From a bacterium (GTDB lineage Bacteria; SZUA-182; DTGQ01): a DNA stretch of 64,000 nt. A program made the position numbers and the translations under genes. The DNA lies in the NCBI GenBank assembly GCA_023512255.1, contig JAILZY010000004.1, forward strand, positions 1 through 64,000. Reading direction: 5' to 3'. Positions 10,208-19,213 of the stretch are shown here, in pieces. The notes under the pieces were generated by a model. It saw nothing but the letters and a program-made list of their open reading frames with translations, had not been told where the DNA came from and made no database searches. Every line of letters starts with the position of its first letter. The first letter of the stretch is position 1.

Positions 10208-10580
10208 GAGTATCAGACCATATATTTTAGTCGTTGATGATGAGGAGGAGTTTCGTACAGCCCTAAAAGCCCTCCTGGAAGGAGATGGGTATGCTGTTCT
10301 TACGGCCTGTGATGGTGAAGATGCTTTTCGTTTGACTAAAAAATATGATATCCGGCTGATTATCTCGGATTTGCGAATGCCGATCTTGAACGGGATCGCT
10401 TTGCTTGAGCTGATTCGAGATCAGAATCCTCAGATCAAGGTAATCATTGTAACTGCCTATGAGGAAGTGGCCTCTTATATCAAAGTGATGAGCCTGGGTG
10501 CTTTTGAATATCTGAAAAAACCCCTGGATATGAACAAATTGAAGGAGTTGGTGGCCGGGGTTATGAGTGATGAGGAATAA
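10179..10580 (+). CDS. Stand-alone response regulator receiver (CheY-like)
   Basis: YILVVDDEEEF, LIISDLRMPILNGIALLE, VTAYEE, LKKPLD. Confidence 0.93.
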   Translation: MNPPSSSNPESIRPYILVVDDEEEFRTALKALLEGDGYAVLTACDGEDAFRLTKKYDIRLIISDLRMPILNGIALLELIRDQNPQIKVIIVTAYEEVASYIKVMSLGAFEYLKKPLDMNKLKELVAGVMSDEE

Positions 10581-12975
10581 GCTTACCTACCTTGTTTTTT
10601 GGGGCCTGCTGTTTGCGGTCATTGGGGTTGGCATTGGAGCAGGGTATATTTATCACGCCGCCTGCACCCTCCCTGATGTTGGCTTTTTGCGGGACTATAA
10701 CCCCGGACAGCCTACCCGAATATATGCAGACAATCGTGAGCAGATAGCCAATTTTTGCCTTGAAAAAAGGATTCCTGTTTCTTTGTCTGAAATTAGCCCA
10801 AATCTTATCAAGGCGGTCCTGGCCATTGAAGATGTCAATTTCTATCAGCATAAAGGTATCTACTGGCCCCGTGTCCTGCGTGCTTTTGGGAAAAATCTCA
10901 TCGCTGGCCGATTTATTGAAGGGGCAAGTACCATTACTCAGCAGCTGACGCGGCTTGTATTTCTCTACCCTCAAAAGACTATCGAGCGAAAAATCAAGGA
11001 GATTCTCTTAGCCTACAAGATCGAGCGGAAATACTCTAAACAGGAGATTTTGGAGCTATATCTCAATCATATCTACTTTGGACATAGTGCTTATGGTATT
11101 GAAGCTGCCGCCAGGGAGTACTTCGGGAAAAAGGCTATTGATCTGAATCTGCCCGAGGCTGCCCTGTTGGCTGGATTAATCCGGGCACCGAGCAGATATT
11201 CTCCCTTCTGTAATCCTGATCTGGCCAAAAGAAGATGCTGCGTGGTCTTGCGGAGGATGCAAGAGGAAGGCTTTATCACCGAGAAGCAGTATTGGTCAGC
11301 CTTGCGATTTCCCTTTCAATTTCGGAAAGAAGAGGAAAAAACACCCGCTTCGTATTTCGTTGAATACGTCCGCCAGGAATTGCAAAAAAAATATGGCTCA
11401 CCTGGTCTGTATAAGGGGGGCTTGAGAGTTTACACTACCCTGGATCCGGCGTTGCAGAGGATTGCCCAATCTGCTCTGCGCTGGGGATTGGAGGAGCTCA
11501 GCAAGCGGCAGGGATTTCGACCGCTGTCACCTGAGTGGTCGAGCAGCATGAGTGAAGATGAAATCCGTGAGGCTATCGAGGGGCGAAAATCTATAGCGGA
11601 AAAACTTCCGGCGCGGGTCAGAGCTGTTCTTGATGATCGGGTTTTAGTAGATGTGGCGGGATTTCACGGAGAAATTCTTTGGGATAGCATGAAGTGGACC
11701 AGGGCAAGGATTCCGGCTGAAATTCTGAAAGCTGGGGATAGGATTCTTGTTCGGATCAAAAAATATCCACCGCCGGGGCAGGAGGGGCTAATTCTCTCCT
11801 TGGAGCAGGAGCCATCGGTCCAGGGAGCCTTGGTAGCTATTGATCCGAAAACTGGCTTTATTCGGGCCATGGTCGGGGGGTATGATTTTTCGCGAAGCCA
11901 GTTTAACCGGGCCGTTCAGGCGCGCCGGCAGCCTGGCTCAGCCTTCAAACCCTTTATCTATACGGCAGCACTTCTCAAAGGGAGAACCCTGGCTGACATT
12001 ATCATTGATTCTCCAATCGTCTATAAGGATGGCATTCAGGCCAAGGGGTGGAAACCTGAAAATTATTCCGGCAAGTTCAGCGGCCCGACTACGATCCGCA
12101 AAGCTCTTGAGCGCTCCAGCAATGTGGTTACTGTCAAGCTTCTCGATCAGGTAGGAGTAAATCGGGTCATTAATCTGGCCAAAAAGATGGGCATAAGCTC
12201 TCCCCTGGCTCATGACCTTTCCCTGGCTCTGGGAACTTCAGGAGTCTCACTCCTTGAGATCACCTCCGCTTACGGCATCTTTGCCAATCAGGGAGTGTTT
12301 AATCCTCCGGTGGCTATAAAATCTATTCTCAACGACAAAGGAGAGGCGCTGGAGAGGCACGATCCATCTCCCCGCCGAGTACTGGATGCCCAAACTAGCT
12401 ATCTTATAACCTCTTTGCTCCAGGGCGTCATCCAGCACGGAACCGGCTGGCGGGCCAAGCGTCTTGGTCGTCCCTTGGCTGGTAAAACCGGAACCACAGA
12501 TGACTACATTGATGCCTGGTTTATTGGCTTTAGCCCTGAGCTAGTAGCTGGAGTGTGGGTGGGATTCGATGAGTATAAGAGTTTAGGAGAGCGGGAGACC
12601 GGCGGTGAAGCAGCCTGTCCTATCTGGGTAAATTTTATGGAGCAGGCATTGGCCGGAAAGCCCTCTGCTGATTTTCCTGTGCCTAGCGGAATCACTTTCA
12701 AACTCATTGATGCCGACACGGGGCTTTTGGCCACGCCAGATTGCCCTAGAGTCATTCTGGAAGCCTTCCGTGAGGGAACCGAACCTGAACAGTTCTGCAG
12801 CGCTCATAAAATAGCTACCGATCGCTTCTTAAGCATTGATTCTCAGGCTCCGCAGCCAAAAGGGCTGCAATCAACTGAGCAACAGCAGCCATCTCCTCAA
12901 CCACAGCCTCCCACCATGCCTGATGATCGTCGGAAGCCGGCAGATCAAGAGATGGATGAGCCTATCAATGATTAA
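10567..12975 (+). CDS. Penicillin-binding protein 1A (bifunctional transglycosylase/transpeptidase)
   Basis: EDVNFYQHKGI, GASTITQQLTR, SAFKPF, SSNVVTVKL, GKTGTTDDYIDAWFIG. Confidence 0.96.
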   Translation: MMRNKLTYLVFWGLLFAVIGVGIGAGYIYHAACTLPDVGFLRDYNPGQPTRIYADNREQIANFCLEKRIPVSLSEISPNLIKAVLAIEDVNFYQHKGIYWPRVLRAFGKNLIAGRFIEGASTITQQLTRLVFLYPQKTIERKIKEILLAYKIERKYSKQEILELYLNHIYFGHSAYGIEAAAREYFGKKAIDLNLPEAALLAGLIRAPSRYSPFCNPDLAKRRCCVVLRRMQEEGFITEKQYWSALRFPFQFRKEEEKTPASYFVEYVRQELQKKYGSPGLYKGGLRVYTTLDPALQRIAQSALRWGLEELSKRQGFRPLSPEWSSSMSEDEIREAIEGRKSIAEKLPARVRAVLDDRVLVDVAGFHGEILWDSMKWTRARIPAEILKAGDRILVRIKKYPPPGQEGLILSLEQEPSVQGALVAIDPKTGFIRAMVGGYDFSRSQFNRAVQARRQPGSAFKPFIYTAALLKGRTLADIIIDSPIVYKDGIQAKGWKPENYSGKFSGPTTIRKALERSSNVVTVKLLDQVGVNRVINLAKKMGISSPLAHDLSLALGTSGVSLLEITSAYGIFANQGVFNPPVAIKSILNDKGEALERHDPSPRRVLDAQTSYLITSLLQGVIQHGTGWRAKRLGRPLAGKTGTTDDYIDAWFIGFSPELVAGVWVGFDEYKSLGERETGGEAACPIWVNFMEQALAGKPSADFPVPSGITFKLIDADTGLLATPDCPRVILEAFREGTEPEQFCSAHKIATDRFLSIDSQAPQPKGLQSTEQQQPSPQPQPPTMPDDRRKPADQEMDEPIND

Positions 12976-13142
12976 GCCGTCAATTAATTAATTCTTCTCC
13001 CTCTCCCTTCACTCCTCCCACCTACTAGAAGGGTTTTCGAGGGATAGGGTGGTGGGAAACATCTGTACAAACCTGCAATTCCCTTGAATCCTGATTGGAA
13101 AGAAGGTAATATTAAAATGTTATCGGAGATTAAGCTTGCATT

Positions 13143-14885
13143 ATGGAGATCAAACTTGCTAAAACTGCTGGTTTTTGCACCGGTGTCCAGCGGGCGATGA
13201 ACATTTTGTTGGACACAGCTCGACGGGAAAAGCCGCCGATCTATACCTTTGGGCCGCTCATCCATAATCCCCAGGTGATCGCTCTACTTGAGAGGCGGGG
13301 AATTGTCGCTCTGTCTGATCCTGAATCAGCTCCCTGCGGCACGCTGATCATCCGCGCCCACGGCATTGCGCCCAAAACCAGACAGTTTCTGAAAAAGAAG
13401 GGATTCAAGCTCTGTGATGCCACCTGTCCTCATGTGGCTCAGGTGCAGTCGATCGTCAAGTCTCACAGCCGAAATGGATATGATATTATCATCATTGGTG
13501 ACAAGGGACATGCCGAGGTAGCCGGTATCCTGGGATTTGCCGAAGATCGTGGAGTGGTAGTCAGCAGCCTGGCTGAAGTGGATCTTCTGTCCCTTGGGGA
13601 CAAGATCTGCGTAGTAGCTCAAACCACTCAAAATATTGAGGATTTTCAGCGGATCACTGACCGGATCCTTAGCCGCTTTCCGCAGGCCAAAATCTTCAAT
13701 ACTATCTGTTCCTCAACCCAAAAGCGGCAGGATGAGGCCATGCAGATCGCCCATCAGGTTGAAGCTATGGTCATCGTCGGGGGAAAAAACAGCGCTAATA
13801 CCGTCCGGCTGGCCAATATGGTCAGAAGTATCCCCAAGCCTACCTTTCATATTGAGGTCCCAAGTGAGCTGCCGATAAAAGAGCTTGAAAAATTTGATCG
13901 AATTGGAGTAACAGCCGGAGCATCCACCCCGAATTGGATCATTGAGGGGGTAGTGGAAAAGCTGAATTCCATAAAGCAGCGCAAGGCTCATTTCCTCATA
14001 CGCTGGCTGCTTCAGACCCTTGGATTTTTGGACCGCAGCGATCTTTTTGTCGCTCTTGGCGCTTTCAGCATTAGCTATGCAGCCAGTCTCCTGCAGGGGA
14101 TCAGACCTGATTTTCCCTTGCTGATCATCCCTGCCTTGTACGTATTTGCCATGTATCTTTTCAACCATCTGATGGATAGGCATGACTTTGAAGGCTGCGG
14201 GCCATCCAGGCTATGCGGGCTCTCCCGCTATACCATCCTGAGGCTTGGGATGGCTATGGTTTCGGTTGTCCTGGCTCTTTCGCTCTCTCTGCATCTTGGT
14301 TTCTATCCCTTCCTCTTTCTTCTTCTGGCCAGCATAGCCGGTATCATTTACAGCATCCCGCTGATTCCTCACCGGTGGCAGGTTTATGTTCAATTCAGGC
14401 GACTAAAGGATATTCCAGCCTCCAAAGATATCTTTCTGGCTGCATCCTGGGCTAGTGTTACGGTGATCATTCCGCTTCTCTATGGCGTAGATTCAGTCAG
14501 CATTCATACTGTAGTCTGTTTCATTTTTGTAGCCACCCTGGTTTTTATCCGCTCAGTGCTTCAGGATATTCGCAACATCCAGGCAGATCGGATCGTGGGC
14601 CGAGAAACCCTGCCGATCATTATTGGCCAAAAGAGGATTGAGCTGCTTTTGTTTGCCATTTCCCTGCCGGCGCTAGCTCTCCTGATCGCTGCCGGATATT
14701 TCGGCTGGACCACTTCGGTGGGCTATGCCCTCACCCTGTGCATTCTGTTTGCCTGGATATTTCTTTTGCTTTCTCACTATAGTGCCCTGCCAAAGGGAGT
14801 TTTCTCCAAGCTGATTATTGACAGCAATTTCATTTTAAGCGGTCTTGTAGCTATGTTCTGGAACATCTTTTTATATCGTTCTTAA
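13143..14885 (+). CDS. ispH: 4-hydroxy-3-methylbut-2-enyl diphosphate reductase (IspH/LytB) fused to UbiA-like prenyltransferase domain
   Basis: N-term KLAKTAGFCTGVQRAM...TCPHVAQVQ...GVTAGASTPNWIIE (IspH); C-term polytopic with NHLMDRHD and DIRNIQADRIVGRETLPI (UbiA Asp-rich motifs); one uninterrupted 580-aa ORF. Confidence 0.9.
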   Translation: MEIKLAKTAGFCTGVQRAMNILLDTARREKPPIYTFGPLIHNPQVIALLERRGIVALSDPESAPCGTLIIRAHGIAPKTRQFLKKKGFKLCDATCPHVAQVQSIVKSHSRNGYDIIIIGDKGHAEVAGILGFAEDRGVVVSSLAEVDLLSLGDKICVVAQTTQNIEDFQRITDRILSRFPQAKIFNTICSSTQKRQDEAMQIAHQVEAMVIVGGKNSANTVRLANMVRSIPKPTFHIEVPSELPIKELEKFDRIGVTAGASTPNWIIEGVVEKLNSIKQRKAHFLIRWLLQTLGFLDRSDLFVALGAFSISYAASLLQGIRPDFPLLIIPALYVFAMYLFNHLMDRHDFEGCGPSRLCGLSRYTILRLGMAMVSVVLALSLSLHLGFYPFLFLLLASIAGIIYSIPLIPHRWQVYVQFRRLKDIPASKDIFLAASWASVTVIIPLLYGVDSVSIHTVVCFIFVATLVFIRSVLQDIRNIQADRIVGRETLPIIIGQKRIELLLFAISLPALALLIAAGYFGWTTSVGYALTLCILFAWIFLLLSHYSALPKGVFSKLIIDSNFILSGLVAMFWNIFLYRS

Positions 14886-14897
14886 GGAGTTAGTCAT

Positions 14898-16355
14898 ATG
14901 GAGCCACTTTCTGATATTATCAATGGATTACCTAACTTTTGCGGACTTGAAACCCTAGTAGAAGAGACTATGGCTCGGAGCTTGCCAGCCTTTCTCGGTC
15001 GCACCTCGGTAGATCTAAGTCGTCTGGAATCATCCTTTGGGATTGCCCTTCACATGCACCAGCCGCTGATTCCGGCAGGTGGGCCGGATTTTAAAACTGC
15101 GGCCATTATCAGCAACCTGCAATATATGATGGAAAATCAACATATTCATGATAATCACAACGCCCCTATCTTCGCTCAGTGTTATGCCCGTATGGCTGAT
15201 TTCATCAAGGAGCTGGTCGATGAGGGGAAAAATCCCAGGGTGATGCTGGACTACTCAGGCAATCTCTTCTATGGGCTTCGCCAAATGGGCAGGGGTGATA
15301 TTTTGGAAAAATTTCAAAAGGTTATGTCTCAGGAGCCCTACAGCCGCTGTATCGAATGGCTGGGAACCATGTGGTCGCACGCCGTAGCCTCCTCTACCCC
15401 ACCTGCTGATATAAAACTCCACGTTCAGGCCTGGCAGCAACACTTTGCTTCGCTTTTCGGCTGGGATGCCCTGGCTAGGGTCAGGGGATTCTCACCCCCG
15501 GAGATGCATCTTCCGATACATCCTGATGTCTGTTATGAATACATCAAGACACTAAAAACATGTGGATTCCGCTGGCTCATGGTTCAAGAGCACACTATCG
15601 AGAACCTGGATGGCAGCCGCATCCGAAAGCCTCATCTGCCACACCTTCTAGTGGCTAGAAATTCGCAGGGTGATGAGGTGTCAATGATCGCCCTGGTGAA
15701 GACCAGGGGCTCTGATACTAAGCTAGTGGGACAGATGCAGCCTTATTATGAAGCCAAGGGGCTTAGCCGGCAGGAGTTTGGAGGACGGATGGTGCCGCCC
15801 TTTGTTCTCCAAATTGGAGATGGAGAAAATGGTGGGGTGATGATGAACGAATTTCCAGCAGCCTACAAGACTGTCATGCGCCAGATCGGAAACTCAGGCA
15901 CCGTCTGTTTGGGTGGCAGTGAGTACCTTGAGCTTCTTGAGTCAGAGGGAATTAACCTTGAAAAGGCTGCTTTCCCAGTTCAGCCAGTAGGGCAGAAAAG
16001 AATCTGGGATCGGGTTCCTCATCCTAATCCTGAGGCGGTCAGACGAGCTATTAGCGACCTTGAGAGAGAGGACCGCAGCTTTCACCTGGATATGGGTTCC
16101 TGGACCAATGACCGCAGTTGGGTCAAGGGATATGAAGGGGTCTTGAGCTCTATGGAGCAGTTAAGCGTCCTATTTCATCAAAAGATTGATCAGAGGACAG
16201 ATATTGATAAGAGAAGCCCTGCTTATCAGCGGGCCCTTTTTTATCTCCTGGTTAGCCAGACCAGTTGCTATCGGTACTGGGGACAGGGAATCTGGACCGA
16301 CTATGGGCTTGAAATTTGCCGGCGGGGAATAGAATTTATAGAGCGCGAGTTTTAA
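14898..16355 (+). CDS. Glycoside hydrolase family 57-like protein
   Basis: FGIALHMHQPLIPAGG, MWSHAV, FSPPEMHLP..CGFRWLMVQEHTI. Confidence 0.78.
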   Translation: MEPLSDIINGLPNFCGLETLVEETMARSLPAFLGRTSVDLSRLESSFGIALHMHQPLIPAGGPDFKTAAIISNLQYMMENQHIHDNHNAPIFAQCYARMADFIKELVDEGKNPRVMLDYSGNLFYGLRQMGRGDILEKFQKVMSQEPYSRCIEWLGTMWSHAVASSTPPADIKLHVQAWQQHFASLFGWDALARVRGFSPPEMHLPIHPDVCYEYIKTLKTCGFRWLMVQEHTIENLDGSRIRKPHLPHLLVARNSQGDEVSMIALVKTRGSDTKLVGQMQPYYEAKGLSRQEFGGRMVPPFVLQIGDGENGGVMMNEFPAAYKTVMRQIGNSGTVCLGGSEYLELLESEGINLEKAAFPVQPVGQKRIWDRVPHPNPEAVRRAISDLEREDRSFHLDMGSWTNDRSWVKGYEGVLSSMEQLSVLFHQKIDQRTDIDKRSPAYQRALFYLLVSQTSCYRYWGQGIWTDYGLEICRRGIEFIEREF

Positions 16356-16408
16356 TTCCGAAGGCTGGTGGTGGGGGGAAAAGAAGGAGAGAGGGGAGAG
16401 CTTTTGAG

Positions 16409-17770
16409 ATGAAAAATGCCAGTGTGCCGCTGATGCTTCTGGTTTTCTTCATAGCTCTTTTTCCCCAGCGGCTGGCTGCCGAGGATGCTGATGACTGTGC
16501 CAAAGCTAGAGAATGGTATGAGAGAGGGGTTGCCCTAAGCAACTCTTCGGGTGAGGAGATAGCTTGTTATCAGAGGGCGATAGAGCTTTGCCCGCAAGAT
16601 GCGGCCAGAGCCCATGAGCGGCTTGGCATGATCTATAAGGCCCGCGGAGAGCTTGATTTGGCCATCGAGGAGCTTCAGCAGGCCTGTAAAGGAGGGGCCT
16701 CTTCTGAGCCTCACACCAATTTGGGTGAGGTGTACCGGATGCAGGGTAAATATGAGTTAGCCATCCATGAATTTCAAACTGCGCTCGATATCAGAGAAGA
16801 TGATCGCCGTGCTCAGGCTAACCTGGAATATCTCTATCGGAGAATGGGCCGAGATGATTCTCCTGAGGATGAGAAATACTCCATGATTGCTGTCCCTATG
16901 TTCGGGAGGGAACCTGGATTTAGTCTGTCTCAGGGAATAACCTCGGTTGATCTGAATCTGGAATCCATGATGGTCAGGCGGGAGTGGATAGCCCCGATGG
17001 AGAGGCCGGTTGATATCTGGAGACTGACCTGCGGAATTCGCTCCGGGCTGACCAATGACCTTATGGTGGGAGTGATCCCCAAGCTGCTCTGGAAAAAGGT
17101 TTACATTCGTGATCTATGGGGGCATGAGTCTCAACCTGCGGTTTATGGCCTTGGAGATACGATGGTTTTACTCAAATATTGCCTCTGGCATTTCAGACAG
17201 ACCGCTTGGTCTATCTCCCTGGGCCTTAGCCTACCCACAGGTGATGAGCATAAGACGAGCTGGTATGGCACCCAGCAGTACTCCATTCCGCTGGGCTCTG
17301 GCAGGTATGAATTTATGCCCGGAGTGGCTTTCAGCACAAGCCTTCGCCACGTAGGATATCTTCATGCCAATGCTCATTATTTCCTTGCCCGGCGCAGGGA
17401 AAGTGGGCTTGATCCTGGAGATGAGCTAAGCTATAATCTTGCTCTATGCCGCCCCATTTCTCTGATTGGCGAGCCATATTTTTTCTCCCTGCCGGTCAAA
17501 GGCCTGGTGGGAGAGATAGAGCTGAACGGGAGCTGGCGGGGGCAAGGGGAGGGGCCAAAAGCGCAGTTTGGACCAGAATACTACGGAACAAGTAGCAAGG
17601 CCACCTTTGCGGGTGGGAATATGCTCTCCTGGGCTTGCGGGCTTCAGCTTCTAGTGTATGGGAATATGAAGATTGAGATCGGAGTGCAGGTGCCGGCCCT
17701 GGTCCCTGACCATCCCTGGAGCAAGAGGCCTGTTTATCGAATTGGATGGACGAGGTTTTTCCCCCGATGA
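16409..17770 (+). CDS. Secreted TPR protein with C-terminal outer-membrane beta-barrel-like region; start revised to ATG 16409
   Basis: Signal peptide MKNASVPLMLLVFFIALFPQRLAAED; TPRs; SLGLSLPTGDEHKT barrel-like C-terminal half. Confidence 0.65.
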   Translation: MKNASVPLMLLVFFIALFPQRLAAEDADDCAKAREWYERGVALSNSSGEEIACYQRAIELCPQDAARAHERLGMIYKARGELDLAIEELQQACKGGASSEPHTNLGEVYRMQGKYELAIHEFQTALDIREDDRRAQANLEYLYRRMGRDDSPEDEKYSMIAVPMFGREPGFSLSQGITSVDLNLESMMVRREWIAPMERPVDIWRLTCGIRSGLTNDLMVGVIPKLLWKKVYIRDLWGHESQPAVYGLGDTMVLLKYCLWHFRQTAWSISLGLSLPTGDEHKTSWYGTQQYSIPLGSGRYEFMPGVAFSTSLRHVGYLHANAHYFLARRRESGLDPGDELSYNLALCRPISLIGEPYFFSLPVKGLVGEIELNGSWRGQGEGPKAQFGPEYYGTSSKATFAGGNMLSWACGLQLLVYGNMKIEIGVQVPALVPDHPWSKRPVYRIGWTRFFPR

Positions 17771-19206
17771 TATTGGAAAAGAAGCATTGGCTCACTAAGA
17801 AAAAAGGAGCACTTCACCTTGTAGTCATAGCCACCTTCCTTTTTCTGCTGGTCTTTTGGCTTGTAGTGCTGCCTCCCTATCTTAAGAGCAAGGCCTTGGC
17901 TCAGCAGTCTATGGTCAAAGTCGGGCCAGATGAGCCGAAGGAGCAGACTGAAAAGAGCGCCCCCTCCACTCCTATTATTATCCTGGACAATGATATCTCT
18001 GGCAATAATATCTGCGGTCTGTATATTAAGGGGAGCCGGGTTTTGGTTGAAAAATGTCGAATTTACCAAAATGGTAATGCAGGTCTGGTTGTAGATGATG
18101 ATGCCCAGGCTCTCATTCAGGACAGCCAAATATTTCGTCAGCAGGGTGCAGGGATCATGGTCATGGGGGAAGGTTCATCAAGGGTAGCTGTCAGCGGAAG
18201 TCGAATCTATCTGAACAAAATGGCCGGTGTGCAATTAGGGGGCAAGGAGCGAATCAAGGTGGTAGCTAGAGAAAGTTTCAGAAAAAACCCATCAGCTATC
18301 CTTGCTAAGGAAAAAGCCCGGCCCAAAGAGGGAAATGTCATTAGCGCAAAGATCCATAACAGCCGGATTTTTCGCAATGGCGAAAGCGGCATAAAATGCC
18401 AGTCCGAATATCCGAATCAGTCTATTCATCTGAACGCGGCCAAAAATAAAATCTTTCAAAACCGCAAAGGAGGCATTTTTTTGGCCAATGCGGCTAAGGT
18501 AATTTTGCATGACAACGCGATCTGTGATAACCGCAAGGCTGGAGTTTCAGCCAATCATACCTTGGCTAACTCTTTTCCCCAGGTTGATATCTACCGAAAT
18601 ATTATCCGGGGGAATGAAGAGGCTGGGCTTGAGATCATCGCTGCCAGGTGTGGCTCGGTTGGTGTGTGCAATAACTTGATCTTAAATAACGGCGGATCAG
18701 GAATTCGCTTCAAGATTACACCCATGAGGATCGCGAATAATACCATTGTCTCAAATGGCCGTCTTACTGAAGGCTCAGGCATTGATCAAGAGGGGAAAAA
18801 CACTCCATTTATTGTTAACAATATTCTGGCCTATAATATGAAAACCGGTCTCAATGTGGCCAAGATAAAGGGGTGTTCGTATAACCTACTCTTTGCCAAT
18901 GGCGGATCAGGCACCTGCTGCGATGATTGTACATCCTCCAGCAAACTGATTGAGAGCAAGCAACTAGGGGGACACAGCCGAAGGAGGGGAGATTTGATCT
19001 GCGATCCGCTGTTCAAAAATCCGGATAGGTTTGATTACCGACTCAGAGAATGGTCTCCAGCCATCGACGCTGGCCTCCCCTCTGCTGAGTTTTTTGACTC
19101 ACCCGGCGGTCTCCCATCGCAGGGAGGTAAGCGCAATGACCTTGGGATGACAGGGGGGCCGCTGGCTGTCTGCTGGGATCCGAATGATCTTGCTTTGGAT
19201 AAATGA
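17746..19206 (+). CDS. Membrane-anchored right-handed parallel beta-helix (NosD-like) protein
   Basis: N-terminal TM (LVVIATFLFLLVFWLVVLPPY) then repeated I..N.I..N...G coils. Confidence 0.8.
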   Translation: MDEVFPPMILEKKHWLTKKKGALHLVVIATFLFLLVFWLVVLPPYLKSKALAQQSMVKVGPDEPKEQTEKSAPSTPIIILDNDISGNNICGLYIKGSRVLVEKCRIYQNGNAGLVVDDDAQALIQDSQIFRQQGAGIMVMGEGSSRVAVSGSRIYLNKMAGVQLGGKERIKVVARESFRKNPSAILAKEKARPKEGNVISAKIHNSRIFRNGESGIKCQSEYPNQSIHLNAAKNKIFQNRKGGIFLANAAKVILHDNAICDNRKAGVSANHTLANSFPQVDIYRNIIRGNEEAGLEIIAARCGSVGVCNNLILNNGGSGIRFKITPMRIANNTIVSNGRLTEGSGIDQEGKNTPFIVNNILAYNMKTGLNVAKIKGCSYNLLFANGGSGTCCDDCTSSSKLIESKQLGGHSRRRGDLICDPLFKNPDRFDYRLREWSPAIDAGLPSAEFFDSPGGLPSQGGKRNDLGMTGGPLAVCWDPNDLALDK

Positions 19207-19213
19207 GCCTATC

